A stretch of 64,000 nucleotides of DNA from positions 868,001 to 932,000 of the forward strand of contig NZ_VLKW01000001.1 in assembly GCF_007830495.1 (NCBI RefSeq). Reading direction: 5' to 3'. This DNA comes from Pseudoduganella flava. GTDB lineage: Bacteria > Pseudomonadota > Gammaproteobacteria > Burkholderiales > Burkholderiaceae_D. The translations under genes were made by a program, and so were the position numbers. The notes beneath the pieces are model-generated. The model made no database searches. It was given only the letters and a program-made list of their open reading frames with translations, and was not told the DNA's origin. Shown piece after piece: positions 29,013 to 37,258 of this stretch (positions within the stretch are counted from its first letter, which is position 1; each line of letters opens with the position of its first letter).

Positions 29013-30785
29013 ATGCCGAAATTAAACATTCGACCACTCGCTTGCCTGAGCGCTGCTCTCCTGCTTGCCGCATGCGGCGCAGGCAGCGATACCGAAAGCA
29101 CCAGTGCCGGCGCGGCTACCGCCTCGGCCAAACAGGGCGGCAGGAGCGCGGACGATACAGCTGCCCCGACGATTCTTGCGAGCGAGCTCGTTACCAGCGG
29201 TGCCCGGTCCGCCGCGGCCGCCCGCGTCACGCCGGAGGAAGCCTCGGCTTTCCTCAGCCAGGCCACCTTCGGGCCGACGATGTACGAGATCAACCAGGTG
29301 GCGAGCATGGGCAAGCTGAATTGGCTTAATGCTCAGTTTAACGTCTATCCGGCCTGGCACCGCGCATACATGGATCAGATGGCGACGACACTGCCGCCGC
29401 GCGCGGTCCTGAGCGAAAACCACTTCTTCCAGAGCTTCTGGAAGAACGCCATCATCGGCAGCGATCATCTGCGCGAGCGCGTCACGTATGCGCTGTCGCA
29501 GATCTTCGTCGTGTCGTTCCAGGATGGCGCTGTCGGCATGTACGCACGCGGCATGGCCTGCTACTACGACATGCTCAGCGCCAAGGCATTCGGTAATTTC
29601 CGGGACCTGCTGGAAGGCGTGGCGACGAGCCCGATGATGGGGATCTACCTGTCCCACATGCAGAACCTGCCGGAATCGGAGAACAGCACGCCGGACGAGA
29701 ATTTCGCTAGGGAAATCATGCAGCTGATGACGATCGGCCTGCATCAGCTGAACCCGGACGGCACCGTGAAGCTGAGTGGCGGCCAGCCGATTCCCACCTA
29801 CAACCGCGACGACGTCGCCGGACTGGCGAAGGTCTTCACCGGCTGGAGCTGGGGCGGCGGGCAGATGAACGAGTACGGCTTTACCGGCCTCGTCGCCTAT
29901 TCGAGCCCCGACCGCGATTGCCTGCCGATGCAGAACTACCCGGCGTACCACTCGACGTCGAAGAAGACTTTCCTCGGCAAGACCCTGGCGGCGGGCGGCA
30001 GCGGCGAAGCCGATCTCAAGGCGGCCCTCGACACGTTGTTCAACCATCCGAATGTGGGTCCGTTCATCGGCCGTCAGCTGATCCAGCGCCTGGTGAAAAG
30101 CAACCCCAGCGCCGGGTATGTGGCCCGCGTCGCGGCCGCCTTTGCCGACAACGGCGCAGGGGTAAGAGGGGATATGAAGGCGGTGCTCCGCGCCGTCCTG
30201 CTGGACAGCGAAGCTGCCGCCGCGGGGGCGGACGACGTCGGCAAGCTGCGCGAGCCGGTGCTGCGCCTGGCGAACTGGCTGCGCGCCTTCAACGCGCGTT
30301 CCGTCTCGGGCAACTACGTCATCTGGACACTGGAGGATCCGCTGACGGGCATCGGCCAGAATCCGCTGCGCTCGCCCTCGGTGTTCAACTTCTACCGGCC
30401 GAACTATACGCCGCCGCACACGTCGATCGCCAACGCGGGCTACGTCGCGCCGGAGATGCAACTGGTCGGCGAAACGTCGGTGATCGGATACCTGAACTTC
30501 ATGCAGATGGCGGTGGCGCGCGGCATCGGGCAGAGCTGGGACATCCGGCCCAACTACGCGGCGGAGCTGTCGATCGCCGAGCAGCCGGAAATGCTGGTCG
30601 ACCGCATCAATCTGCTGCTGCTCAATGGTCGGATGTCCGACAGCCTGCGCTCGAAGATCGTCAGCGCTGTGGCGTCGATTCCGGTGCGCGGCAATTCGCC
30701 GCAGGCGCAGACGGCCAAGGAAAACCGCGTCTACATCGCCGTCTATTTGACGATGGCGGCCCCGGAATACCTCGTTCAAAAATAG
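29013..30785 (+). CDS. DUF1800 family lipoprotein
   Basis: 590 residues with a lipobox (LLLAAC, Cys21), so probably a lipoprotein. The family signatures are clear: EEASAFLSQATFGPTMYEI near residue 75 and ENFAREIMQLMTIGLHQL in the middle, then FIGRQLIQRLVKSNPS-type helices. DUF1800 proteins are large, mainly helical exported proteins of unknown function that almost always pair with a DUF1501 protein, as here eight bases downstream. Their presence inside an exopolysaccharide locus suggests a role in surface-polymer handling, but nothing in the sequence proves it. The ribosome site is poor. Confidence 0.88.
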   Translation: MPKLNIRPLACLSAALLLAACGAGSDTESTSAGAATASAKQGGRSADDTAAPTILASELVTSGARSAAAARVTPEEASAFLSQATFGPTMYEINQVASMGKLNWLNAQFNVYPAWHRAYMDQMATTLPPRAVLSENHFFQSFWKNAIIGSDHLRERVTYALSQIFVVSFQDGAVGMYARGMACYYDMLSAKAFGNFRDLLEGVATSPMMGIYLSHMQNLPESENSTPDENFAREIMQLMTIGLHQLNPDGTVKLSGGQPIPTYNRDDVAGLAKVFTGWSWGGGQMNEYGFTGLVAYSSPDRDCLPMQNYPAYHSTSKKTFLGKTLAAGGSGEADLKAALDTLFNHPNVGPFIGRQLIQRLVKSNPSAGYVARVAAAFADNGAGVRGDMKAVLRAVLLDSEAAAAGADDVGKLREPVLRLANWLRAFNARSVSGNYVIWTLEDPLTGIGQNPLRSPSVFNFYRPNYTPPHTSIANAGYVAPEMQLVGETSVIGYLNFMQMAVARGIGQSWDIRPNYAAELSIAEQPEMLVDRINLLLLNGRMSDSLRSKIVSAVASIPVRGNSPQAQTAKENRVYIAVYLTMAAPEYLVQK

Positions 30786-30793
30786 GAAAGACC

Positions 30794-32209
30794 ATGATTG
30801 AATCCACTTCCCGCCGCCGCTTTCTGGCCTCCGCGGCGTCCTTCGCCGGCGTGAGTACCGTTCCCGTGCTGGCCGGCATGGCCGCGACGGCCAACGCCGC
30901 CGCGAGCGGAGATTATCGGGCGCTGGTATGCGTGTTCCTGAACGGCGGTAACGACGCCTATAACACGGTGCTGGCGACGGACGCCACGTCATGGGAGCAA
31001 TACCAGCGCTTCCGCTCGTCCGGCATGGCGTCGATCGCGCTCGGCACGCCGGCCTCCGCCGGCGGCCCGCTGCCGCTGGGGCTGACGACGCAGCAGCCTG
31101 GTCGCAGCTTCGGCCTACACCCGAATCTCGGTGCGATCAAGGCGCTGTTCGATGCAGGCCGCGTCGCGATCGTGTCGAACGTTGGCCCGCTGGTCCAACC
31201 GACCACGCTGGCGGAATACAAGAACGGCACCGCCCAGCTGCCGCGCGAACTGTTCTCGCATAACGACCAGCAATCGGTGTGGCAGTCGTCGCGGCCGGAA
31301 GGCGCTGCGTACGGCTGGGGCGGCCGTCTGGCGGACATGATTGCCGCAGGCAACAGCAACAATGCGTTCACGTGCATCTCGACGGCGGAAAACGCCGTGT
31401 TCGTCACGGGCCGCAACATCGGTCAATACCAGATGAGTGCCAGCGGCGTGCCCGCCGTGCTGTCGATGGATGGCACGCTGTTCAGCGTCCACAACCATCC
31501 GCTTGCCAGCATCATCGGCAGCGCCTCGAACAACCTGATCGAGAAGGAATACGTCGCCACCACGCAGCGCGCGCTCGAAACGCAGGGCGTGCTGGCGGCC
31601 GCAATGGCGACCAGCGGCAATGGCGGCGTGCCGGCGCCGTCGAACTACATCAACCCCGTCACGAACGTCGCGGCTGTCAATCCGCTCGCGGTGCAGTTGC
31701 AGACGGTGGCGCGGGTGATCGCGGCCCGTTCCGTCCTCGGCGTCAAGCGGCAGGTCTTCTTCGTCAGTCTTGGCGGTTTCGACACGCACGCCAACCAGCG
31801 CACCCGCCACGCCGACCTGATGGCGAAACTGGCGCACGGCCTGTCGTATTTCGATTCCATCACAGGCAACCTGATGGGAAGTAATATGCGCGAGCAGATC
31901 ACGACGTTCACGGCGTCCGACTTCGGCCGGACGCTGGTGACCAATGGCGACGGCACCGACCATGGCTGGGGCGGTCACCACTTCGTGATGGGCGGCGCCG
32001 TCCGGGGCCGCGACATGTATGGCTACTTCCCGGCGGTGGGGCTCAACCATGCGCACGACGTCGGCCGCGGCGCATTGTTGCCGAACCTGGCGGTGGAGCA
32101 GTACGGCGCCACACTGGGGCGCTGGTTCGGCGTCAGCGACAGTCAATTGCTCGATGTCTTCCCCAATCTGGTCAACTTCAAGACGCGGAATATCGGTTTC
32201 ATGTCCTGA
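30794..32209 (+). CDS. DUF1501 family protein with Tat signal
   Basis: 471 residues. The N-terminus STSRRRFLASAASFAG is a twin-arginine signal, implying export of a folded, perhaps cofactor-containing protein. ALVCVFLNGGNDAYNTV and the later GGFDTHANQ and DHGWGGHHFVMGG segments are the metal-ligand-like motifs of DUF1501, which belongs to the alkaline-phosphatase/sulfatase-like superfamily. A hydrolase or transferase of phosphate- or sulfate-like groups on the polymer is therefore conceivable. It starts with GGAAAG upstream, eight bases after the DUF1800 gene. Confidence 0.9.
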   Translation: MIESTSRRRFLASAASFAGVSTVPVLAGMAATANAAASGDYRALVCVFLNGGNDAYNTVLATDATSWEQYQRFRSSGMASIALGTPASAGGPLPLGLTTQQPGRSFGLHPNLGAIKALFDAGRVAIVSNVGPLVQPTTLAEYKNGTAQLPRELFSHNDQQSVWQSSRPEGAAYGWGGRLADMIAAGNSNNAFTCISTAENAVFVTGRNIGQYQMSASGVPAVLSMDGTLFSVHNHPLASIIGSASNNLIEKEYVATTQRALETQGVLAAAMATSGNGGVPAPSNYINPVTNVAAVNPLAVQLQTVARVIAARSVLGVKRQVFFVSLGGFDTHANQRTRHADLMAKLAHGLSYFDSITGNLMGSNMREQITTFTASDFGRTLVTNGDGTDHGWGGHHFVMGGAVRGRDMYGYFPAVGLNHAHDVGRGALLPNLAVEQYGATLGRWFGVSDSQLLDVFPNLVNFKTRNIGFMS

Positions 32210-32294
32210 GCGCACGTTTGACCGGCCGTATCGCTGAGTGCTATCATTGTCGATATTGCAATAGGGAGTTGCCGGTTCGGGCAAGGAATAGACG

Positions 32295-33284
32295 ATGATT
32301 CATATTCTGCAGACGCCAGGCGGCGGCTATCGCGACATCATTCAGTATCTGGAGGCGCGCGGTGCACGTGTGACGGTGCTGCGCCCGCCGACGCGGGGCG
32401 GGGCGCGCTTCCACGGCAAGATCGCCATCCTGAAGTCGATGCTGTCGCCCCACCTGCTCAAGGCACGCGGGGTCTGGACGGCGAGCGACACGGTGCTGGC
32501 GATCGGCTGGGAGGCATTGACGCTGCAGGCGCTGATCAAGATCGGCTATTTGCCCCGTCCCGCGAAATTCCTGGCGCTGGCCTGTTTCGTCCACAGCGAA
32601 AAGGTGCGCCGGGTCATGAATTCCCTGTGGCGCGTCGTGCGTAACCCCGGTCTCGGTTTCGTCGCCTTTTCGGAAGGCGAGCGCCGTAACCTGATCGAGA
32701 ACTGCGGCATCGCACCCGAAAACGTCCATTTCCACTTATGGCGCCAGGACCTGGATGGCCGCGCCCAGCCGGGCCAGCTCAGCGACGACGGCTCCATCTT
32801 CGCCGGCGGTTATTCGAACCGCGACTATGGCCTGCTGCGCGAGGCGGCAGCCGACCTGCCGGCCACGCTGGTGATCGTCGCATCCGAGCGCAACGGCCTG
32901 CCGCCCGCCGAGAACGAGCGTACCCGTATCTACCTGGATTTGCCGGAAGCGGAATTCGAGGCGCTGCTGGCGCGCTGCCGCGTGGTGGCGATGCCGCTGC
33001 GCAGCGCGGGCGAGGCGTGCGGCCAGAGCGTGCTGCTGCGCGTACTGCGCAACGGCAAGCCGCTGATCACGAGCCGCCATGAATCCATCGAGGCCTATCT
33101 GGGCCGCGATTACCCCGGCTTCGTGCCGGCCGGCGACGTGGACGCGATGCGCAAGGCGCTGCAGCGGGCGTTGGACGATTCCGCCTGGCGTGCGCAACTG
33201 GCCAAGCGGATCGAAGCCGCGGCGCAGCAGCTGGACAGCCATGGCGAACCGGGTGCCGACATCGAGCGTTTCCTGTTGGCGTAA
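32295..33284 (+). CDS. Glycosyltransferase, GT-B fold
   Basis: 329 residues. The N-domain opens with IHILQTPGGGYRDII. The C-domain has GSIFAGGYSNRDYGLLREAA and the GT4/GT1-like acceptor and donor loop MPLRSAGEACGQSVLLRVLRNGKPLI. The family glutamate is in this loop. It is more divergent than the two GT4 proteins that follow and would be missed by strict motif searches. It would transfer a sugar to the growing lipid-linked unit. AAGGAA precedes the start. The next gene begins three bases after its stop. Confidence 0.8.
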   Translation: MIHILQTPGGGYRDIIQYLEARGARVTVLRPPTRGGARFHGKIAILKSMLSPHLLKARGVWTASDTVLAIGWEALTLQALIKIGYLPRPAKFLALACFVHSEKVRRVMNSLWRVVRNPGLGFVAFSEGERRNLIENCGIAPENVHFHLWRQDLDGRAQPGQLSDDGSIFAGGYSNRDYGLLREAAADLPATLVIVASERNGLPPAENERTRIYLDLPEAEFEALLARCRVVAMPLRSAGEACGQSVLLRVLRNGKPLITSRHESIEAYLGRDYPGFVPAGDVDAMRKALQRALDDSAWRAQLAKRIEAAAQQLDSHGEPGADIERFLLA

Positions 33285-33287
33285 GCA

Positions 33288-34538
33288 GTGAAGAACCAAA
33301 TGACTCAAGCTTCTCAAGCAGCAAACCCGACGAACAAGCCCCTTCGCATTCTCCAACTGGTACCGGAAACGCTCCCGACTTTTCGCGCCGATGTCACGGT
33401 GCTGTTCGGGAAATACCTGCCGCGTCACGGTATTGCAACCGATGTCGTCGGCAAGGGCAGCCAGGCGCCGTTGCCGGAGCAAGGCTTTGCTTCCACGCGC
33501 CGGTCGACGATGGGCAAGCGCTGGCGCACCGAGCTGGGCTTCGCATGGCTGTGTATCCGTTCGGTGCTGCAAGCGCGCCGCGACCATTGCGATGTGATCC
33601 AGGCGCGCGACATGGTGAGCCTGGGCGCCGTCGCACTTCTCATCGCCCGCTTGAAGGGCATTCCTTTCGTCTACTGGATGTCGTTCCTGATGTGTGAGGG
33701 ACGCATCGACCGTGCCCGTTCCCGCCTGCGCAATGGCGGCGGCTTGCGCGACCGGCTTGTGCTGCTGAAGGGACTCGTTGAATACTGGCTGCTGTACAAC
33801 GTCGTGCTGCGTCATGCCGACCACGTGTTCGTGCAGAGCGACGCCATGCTGGATTTGCTGGCAGGGCAGGGCGTGCCACGCGGGAAAATGACGCCGGTGC
33901 CGATGGGCGTGGACATGGAAGTGCTGGCAACGCGGCCCACGCCACGCCGCCTGCCTGGCTGGGAGGGCGTGCCGCTGCTGGCTTATCTCGGTACGCTCGA
34001 TCCGCTGCGGGACATCCACATGGTCGTCGATGCGCTGGTGATCATCCGGCGCACCTACCCGACCGCGCGCCTGCTGTTGATCGGCGATGCGCCGCAACGG
34101 GCGGACGTGGACGCACTGCTCAAACACGCGGCCGACAGCGGTGTCGGGGAGGCCGTCCATGTCACCGGCTGGCTGCCGTCGGCACAGGCGTGGGAGTTGC
34201 TTGCCGGTGCGGACGCCGCTGTGTCGTACTTCCCGCGGGGCAAGATTCTCGATACGAATTCGCCGACGAAGGTGCTGGAATACCTGGCGCTGGGCATTCC
34301 CAGCCTGGGCAACGACAATCCGGACCAGCGTAACGTGATGCTGGAGTCCGATGCCGGCTGGCTGACCGCGAGCACGCCCGAGGCGCTTGCCGAAGCGGCC
34401 TGCATGGTGTTCGCGGACCCGCAAGGCGCGTCCCGCCGGGCCGCCTCCGGGCCCCGTTATATCGAAGCAAAGCGCAGCTATCGGGTGCTGGCCGAGACCG
34501 TAGCGCAGCGATATCGTTCCTTCCTTGGACAACACTGA
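33288..34538 (+). CDS. Glycosyltransferase family 4
   Basis: 416 residues with GT-B fold: the N-domain LRILQLVPETLPTFRADVTV, an inner segment KGIPFVYWMSFLM, and the C-domain LLAYLGTLDPLRDIHMVVDAL with donor-site DTNSPTKVLEYLALGIPSLG. It starts at GTG 33288, three bases after the previous stop, with an alternative ATG at 33300. It belongs to the same transfer cassette as its neighbours. The sugar donor is unknown; GDP-mannose and UDP-sugars are both made by the locus. Confidence 0.88.
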   Translation: MKNQMTQASQAANPTNKPLRILQLVPETLPTFRADVTVLFGKYLPRHGIATDVVGKGSQAPLPEQGFASTRRSTMGKRWRTELGFAWLCIRSVLQARRDHCDVIQARDMVSLGAVALLIARLKGIPFVYWMSFLMCEGRIDRARSRLRNGGGLRDRLVLLKGLVEYWLLYNVVLRHADHVFVQSDAMLDLLAGQGVPRGKMTPVPMGVDMEVLATRPTPRRLPGWEGVPLLAYLGTLDPLRDIHMVVDALVIIRRTYPTARLLLIGDAPQRADVDALLKHAADSGVGEAVHVTGWLPSAQAWELLAGADAAVSYFPRGKILDTNSPTKVLEYLALGIPSLGNDNPDQRNVMLESDAGWLTASTPEALAEAACMVFADPQGASRRAASGPRYIEAKRSYRVLAETVAQRYRSFLGQH

Positions 34539-34554
34539 CGATCTCGACCAAAGC

Positions 34555-35619
34555 ATGAAACATATCGTAATGATGGGCACCAGCCCCATGACCAAGGGGG
34601 GCGTGGCGTCGGTCGTCCAGGTGTACCAGCAAGCGGGATTGTTCGACCGTTTTCCGATCCATTACGTCGCCACCCACTGCGATGGCGGCAAGGTGGCCAA
34701 GCTGCGGGTGATGGTGTCGGCTTACCTGGAGATGCTGCGTCTGCTGCTGACCGGCCGGGTGGCGCTGCTGCACGGGCACGTGGCGTCGCGGGCCAGCTTC
34801 TGGCGCAAGTATGGCCTGTTCCAGCTGGCCCACCTGTTCGGCGTGCCGACGATCCTGCACCTGCACGGCGGCGAATTCTCGATCTTCTATGCGAAGGAAT
34901 GCGGCCCGGTCAAACAATGGCTGATCCGCCGGCTGTACGACAAGGTCAGCTGGGTGCTGGTGCTGTCGACGCACTGGCAGAACTGGGTCCGCACGATCAG
35001 CCGCAATCCACGCATCGAAGCGCTGTACAACCCCGTCATCGCGGACGCCGCGCCGGCGCCGTGGGAAAGCCGCGACCCCGCTTCCGTGCTGACACTGGGC
35101 CGCATGAACAAAGGCAAGGGCAGCTACGACCTGTTGGCCGCCACCGCGGAGCTGCGCGACCCGCCGGTGCGCGTGATGCTGGGCGGCGACGGCGAACTGG
35201 AGCAGGTGCGCCAGCGTGGCGCCGAGCTGGGCATGGCGGACCGCCTGCAATTGCTGGGCTGGGTGGGGCCGGACGACAAGCCGGGCTACCTCGCCCGCGC
35301 CACCGTGTACGCGTTGCCGTCGTATGCCGAAGGCTTGCCGATGAGTGTGCTGGAGGCGATGGCTGCCGGCATTCCCGTCGTCACGACGCCGGTCGGTGGC
35401 ATTCCCGATGCCGTCACGGACGGGGTCGAGGGATTCCTCGTGCAGCCGGGGGACGTGACGGCGCTGCGGCAAAAGCTGCAGTTGCTGCTGAACGATAACG
35501 CGCTGGCGCGGCGCATGGGCGAGGCGGGCCGGCGCAAGATCGAAACGACCTTTGCCAGCACAGTGATCATGCCGCGCCTGGAAAAAATCTATCGCGAGTT
35601 GTGCGACGCCGGTCGCTGA
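34555..35619 (+). CDS. Glycosyltransferase family 4
   Basis: 354 residues. KHIVMMGTSPMTKGGVASVV is the typical N-terminal glycine-rich loop. ASVLTLGRMNKGKGSYDLL begins the C-domain and YAEGLPMSVLEAMAAGIPVV carries the E-x7-E donor motif of GT4 enzymes. ATG 34555 is preferred over the overlapping TTG at 34525 because the family N-terminus starts there. It ends the plus-strand run before a bidirectional terminator. Confidence 0.9.
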   Translation: MKHIVMMGTSPMTKGGVASVVQVYQQAGLFDRFPIHYVATHCDGGKVAKLRVMVSAYLEMLRLLLTGRVALLHGHVASRASFWRKYGLFQLAHLFGVPTILHLHGGEFSIFYAKECGPVKQWLIRRLYDKVSWVLVLSTHWQNWVRTISRNPRIEALYNPVIADAAPAPWESRDPASVLTLGRMNKGKGSYDLLAATAELRDPPVRVMLGGDGELEQVRQRGAELGMADRLQLLGWVGPDDKPGYLARATVYALPSYAEGLPMSVLEAMAAGIPVVTTPVGGIPDAVTDGVEGFLVQPGDVTALRQKLQLLLNDNALARRMGEAGRRKIETTFASTVIMPRLEKIYRELCDAGR

Positions 35620-35637
35620 ACCTGGCGGAAAGAACAA

Positions 35638-35668
35638 GGGCCGGCTGACTAGCCGGCCCTTCGTTTTT
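35638..35668 (+). terminator. Bidirectional terminator between convergent genes
   Basis: Stem GGGCCGGCT / AGCCGGCCC with loop GACT and TTCGTTTTT downstream on plus; the minus side also runs into pyrimidine-rich sequence. It separates the GT4 gene from the convergent PaaK-like gene. Confidence 0.88.
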
Positions 35669-35681
35669 CAGCCGCCCTTGC

Positions 35682-37076
35682 TCAGGTCAGCGACGGCGCC
35701 GGCTTCGGCGCCGCCGCAGCGGTGGCAGAGCGCAACTCCTTCGCGCCCTGCCATTCCTGCGACACCCATTTGAACTTGCCGCTCGGCTGCAGCGGAATGT
35801 CATCCATCAAGCGGATGCGCGCATGCACGCGCTCGGTGACGAGCTCGCGGATATTGCGCAGCATCTTTTCCTCGTCCGCCTTCGTGAAGCCGGCTTCCGG
35901 CACGATCCTGACTTCCCACTCGCCGGGCCCGACCTGCGCCATCTGCGTCTTGCTGATGCGCTCCAGGCCCTTCAGGGCGAACGTGATGATCGATGCGCTG
36001 ATGGGATTGTTGTCGCTGTCGAAGAGCTGGTCCTCGACCTTGCCGGAAGAGAGTTCGATGCGGGGATAATGGCGGCCGCACGGGCAACTGCCGGATATCC
36101 AGCGCGCCTTGTCCGAAATGCGGTAACGCACCAGCGGCATCACCAGGTTGTGCAGCGTGGTTCCCACCACGTAACCGAACCCGTCAGTTGGATTGTTCTG
36201 CTCGTCGAGGATCTCGACGTATGAATACTCCGGATTCAGGTGGTAATAGCCGTGCTCGCACTGTCCGGCAAAGGCCGTGCGCTCGGCCATGCCATAGAAG
36301 TCGAACACGCGGCAGCCGAATGCCCGCTCGATCTGTTCGCGCTGGGCGGGGAAGACCGGTTCCGAGCCGGTAATGACGGCGCGCAGCCGCAGCGGATGGC
36401 CCAGCTGTTCGGCGGCGCGCGCCAGTTCATACGAAGAGGACGGGTAGGCGCGCAACTGCGCTGCGCCCTGGGCCGCGATGCGGTCGAGCATCGCGCCGGC
36501 CGTGCGCAGCGTCAGGTGGCGGGTCGACACGAACAGTTGCTTGCCGTAGCGGTCCCACAGCCAGTACGGCGGATTGGCCTGCTTGGCCGGCACGATCTGG
36601 TCGCCGCGCAGGATGGCCTGGGCGGCGCCGTTGCGGTGCCCGGCCCATGCCCAGTACTGCAGGTGGAAGGCCTCTTCCCAGATGACGGAATCCAGGCTGC
36701 GGAACACTTCCAGCGGCGTGCCCGACGTGCCGCTGGTCTTGCCCAGCGGCCACCACGGCTTGCGTGCGCCGCCATTCGGGTAATACAGCGCCCGATTGTT
36801 GACGAGGTCGGGCTTGCTGACGACGGGATAATGACGGCGCAGCCAGACGCGCGGATCCACGTCGGGCGGGCAAGCCGGTACGCCGGCATAGCGCGGCAAG
36901 CGTGCGCGCGCCGTCTCCAGGGTACGGCGCAGCAGCGCGCTCTGCCGTTCAAGAATTTGCGCTTCCGGCAGGGTCTCGCGCTCGATCAGGGCGCGCGCGC
37001 GCGCCAGCGCGAACGGATTGCGACGGACGAGGTGCCGGGTGATCAGGGAAAGGTGTTGGGTGATCGTCGACGGCAT
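35682..37076 (-). CDS. PaaK/CapK-like phenylacetate-CoA ligase family protein
   Basis: 464 residues on the minus strand, the only reversed gene in the exopolysaccharide locus. It has the adenylate-forming motif GKTSGTSGTPLEVFRS, the A5-like segment DFYGMAERTAFAGQCEHG and the short PaaK-type C-domain. SGSCPCGRHYPRI adds a Cys-rich loop. CapK-type proteins occur in many capsule and exopolysaccharide loci and may activate an acyl group or amino acid that decorates the polymer. The true acid is unknown. The ATG at 37076 is chosen because upstream codons in the open frame run through the divergent promoter region. Confidence 0.85.
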   Translation of the reverse strand: MPSTITQHLSLITRHLVRRNPFALARARALIERETLPEAQILERQSALLRRTLETARARLPRYAGVPACPPDVDPRVWLRRHYPVVSKPDLVNNRALYYPNGGARKPWWPLGKTSGTSGTPLEVFRSLDSVIWEEAFHLQYWAWAGHRNGAAQAILRGDQIVPAKQANPPYWLWDRYGKQLFVSTRHLTLRTAGAMLDRIAAQGAAQLRAYPSSSYELARAAEQLGHPLRLRAVITGSEPVFPAQREQIERAFGCRVFDFYGMAERTAFAGQCEHGYYHLNPEYSYVEILDEQNNPTDGFGYVVGTTLHNLVMPLVRYRISDKARWISGSCPCGRHYPRIELSSGKVEDQLFDSDNNPISASIITFALKGLERISKTQMAQVGPGEWEVRIVPEAGFTKADEEKMLRNIRELVTERVHARIRLMDDIPLQPSGKFKWVSQEWQGAKELRSATAAAAPKPAPSLT

Positions 37077-37258
37077 GAGTGCATGGGCCAGCCCGAGGGC
37101 AGGCCTGGAGGGTTGGTTAAATATCAACAGTGTCAAACTATAGCCGCTTGTGTGGCGGCGCGTCAAATTGCCGAGCACGCAAGCGTGCACTGGAAGCGCC
37201 CGCAGTGTATATGATAAGATCATTGTCTAGTTGTCAACCACTGCAAGGAGAGCGCGCT
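37077..37258. promoter_or_regulatory. Divergent promoter region
   Basis: 182 bases between the divergent PaaK-like and heparinase-like genes. AT-rich stretches at about 37115-37140 (minus-strand TTGACA-like hexamer) and 37205-37235 (TATGAT box, plus) are plausible promoter parts; a properly spaced pair was not established for either direction. Confidence 0.45.
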
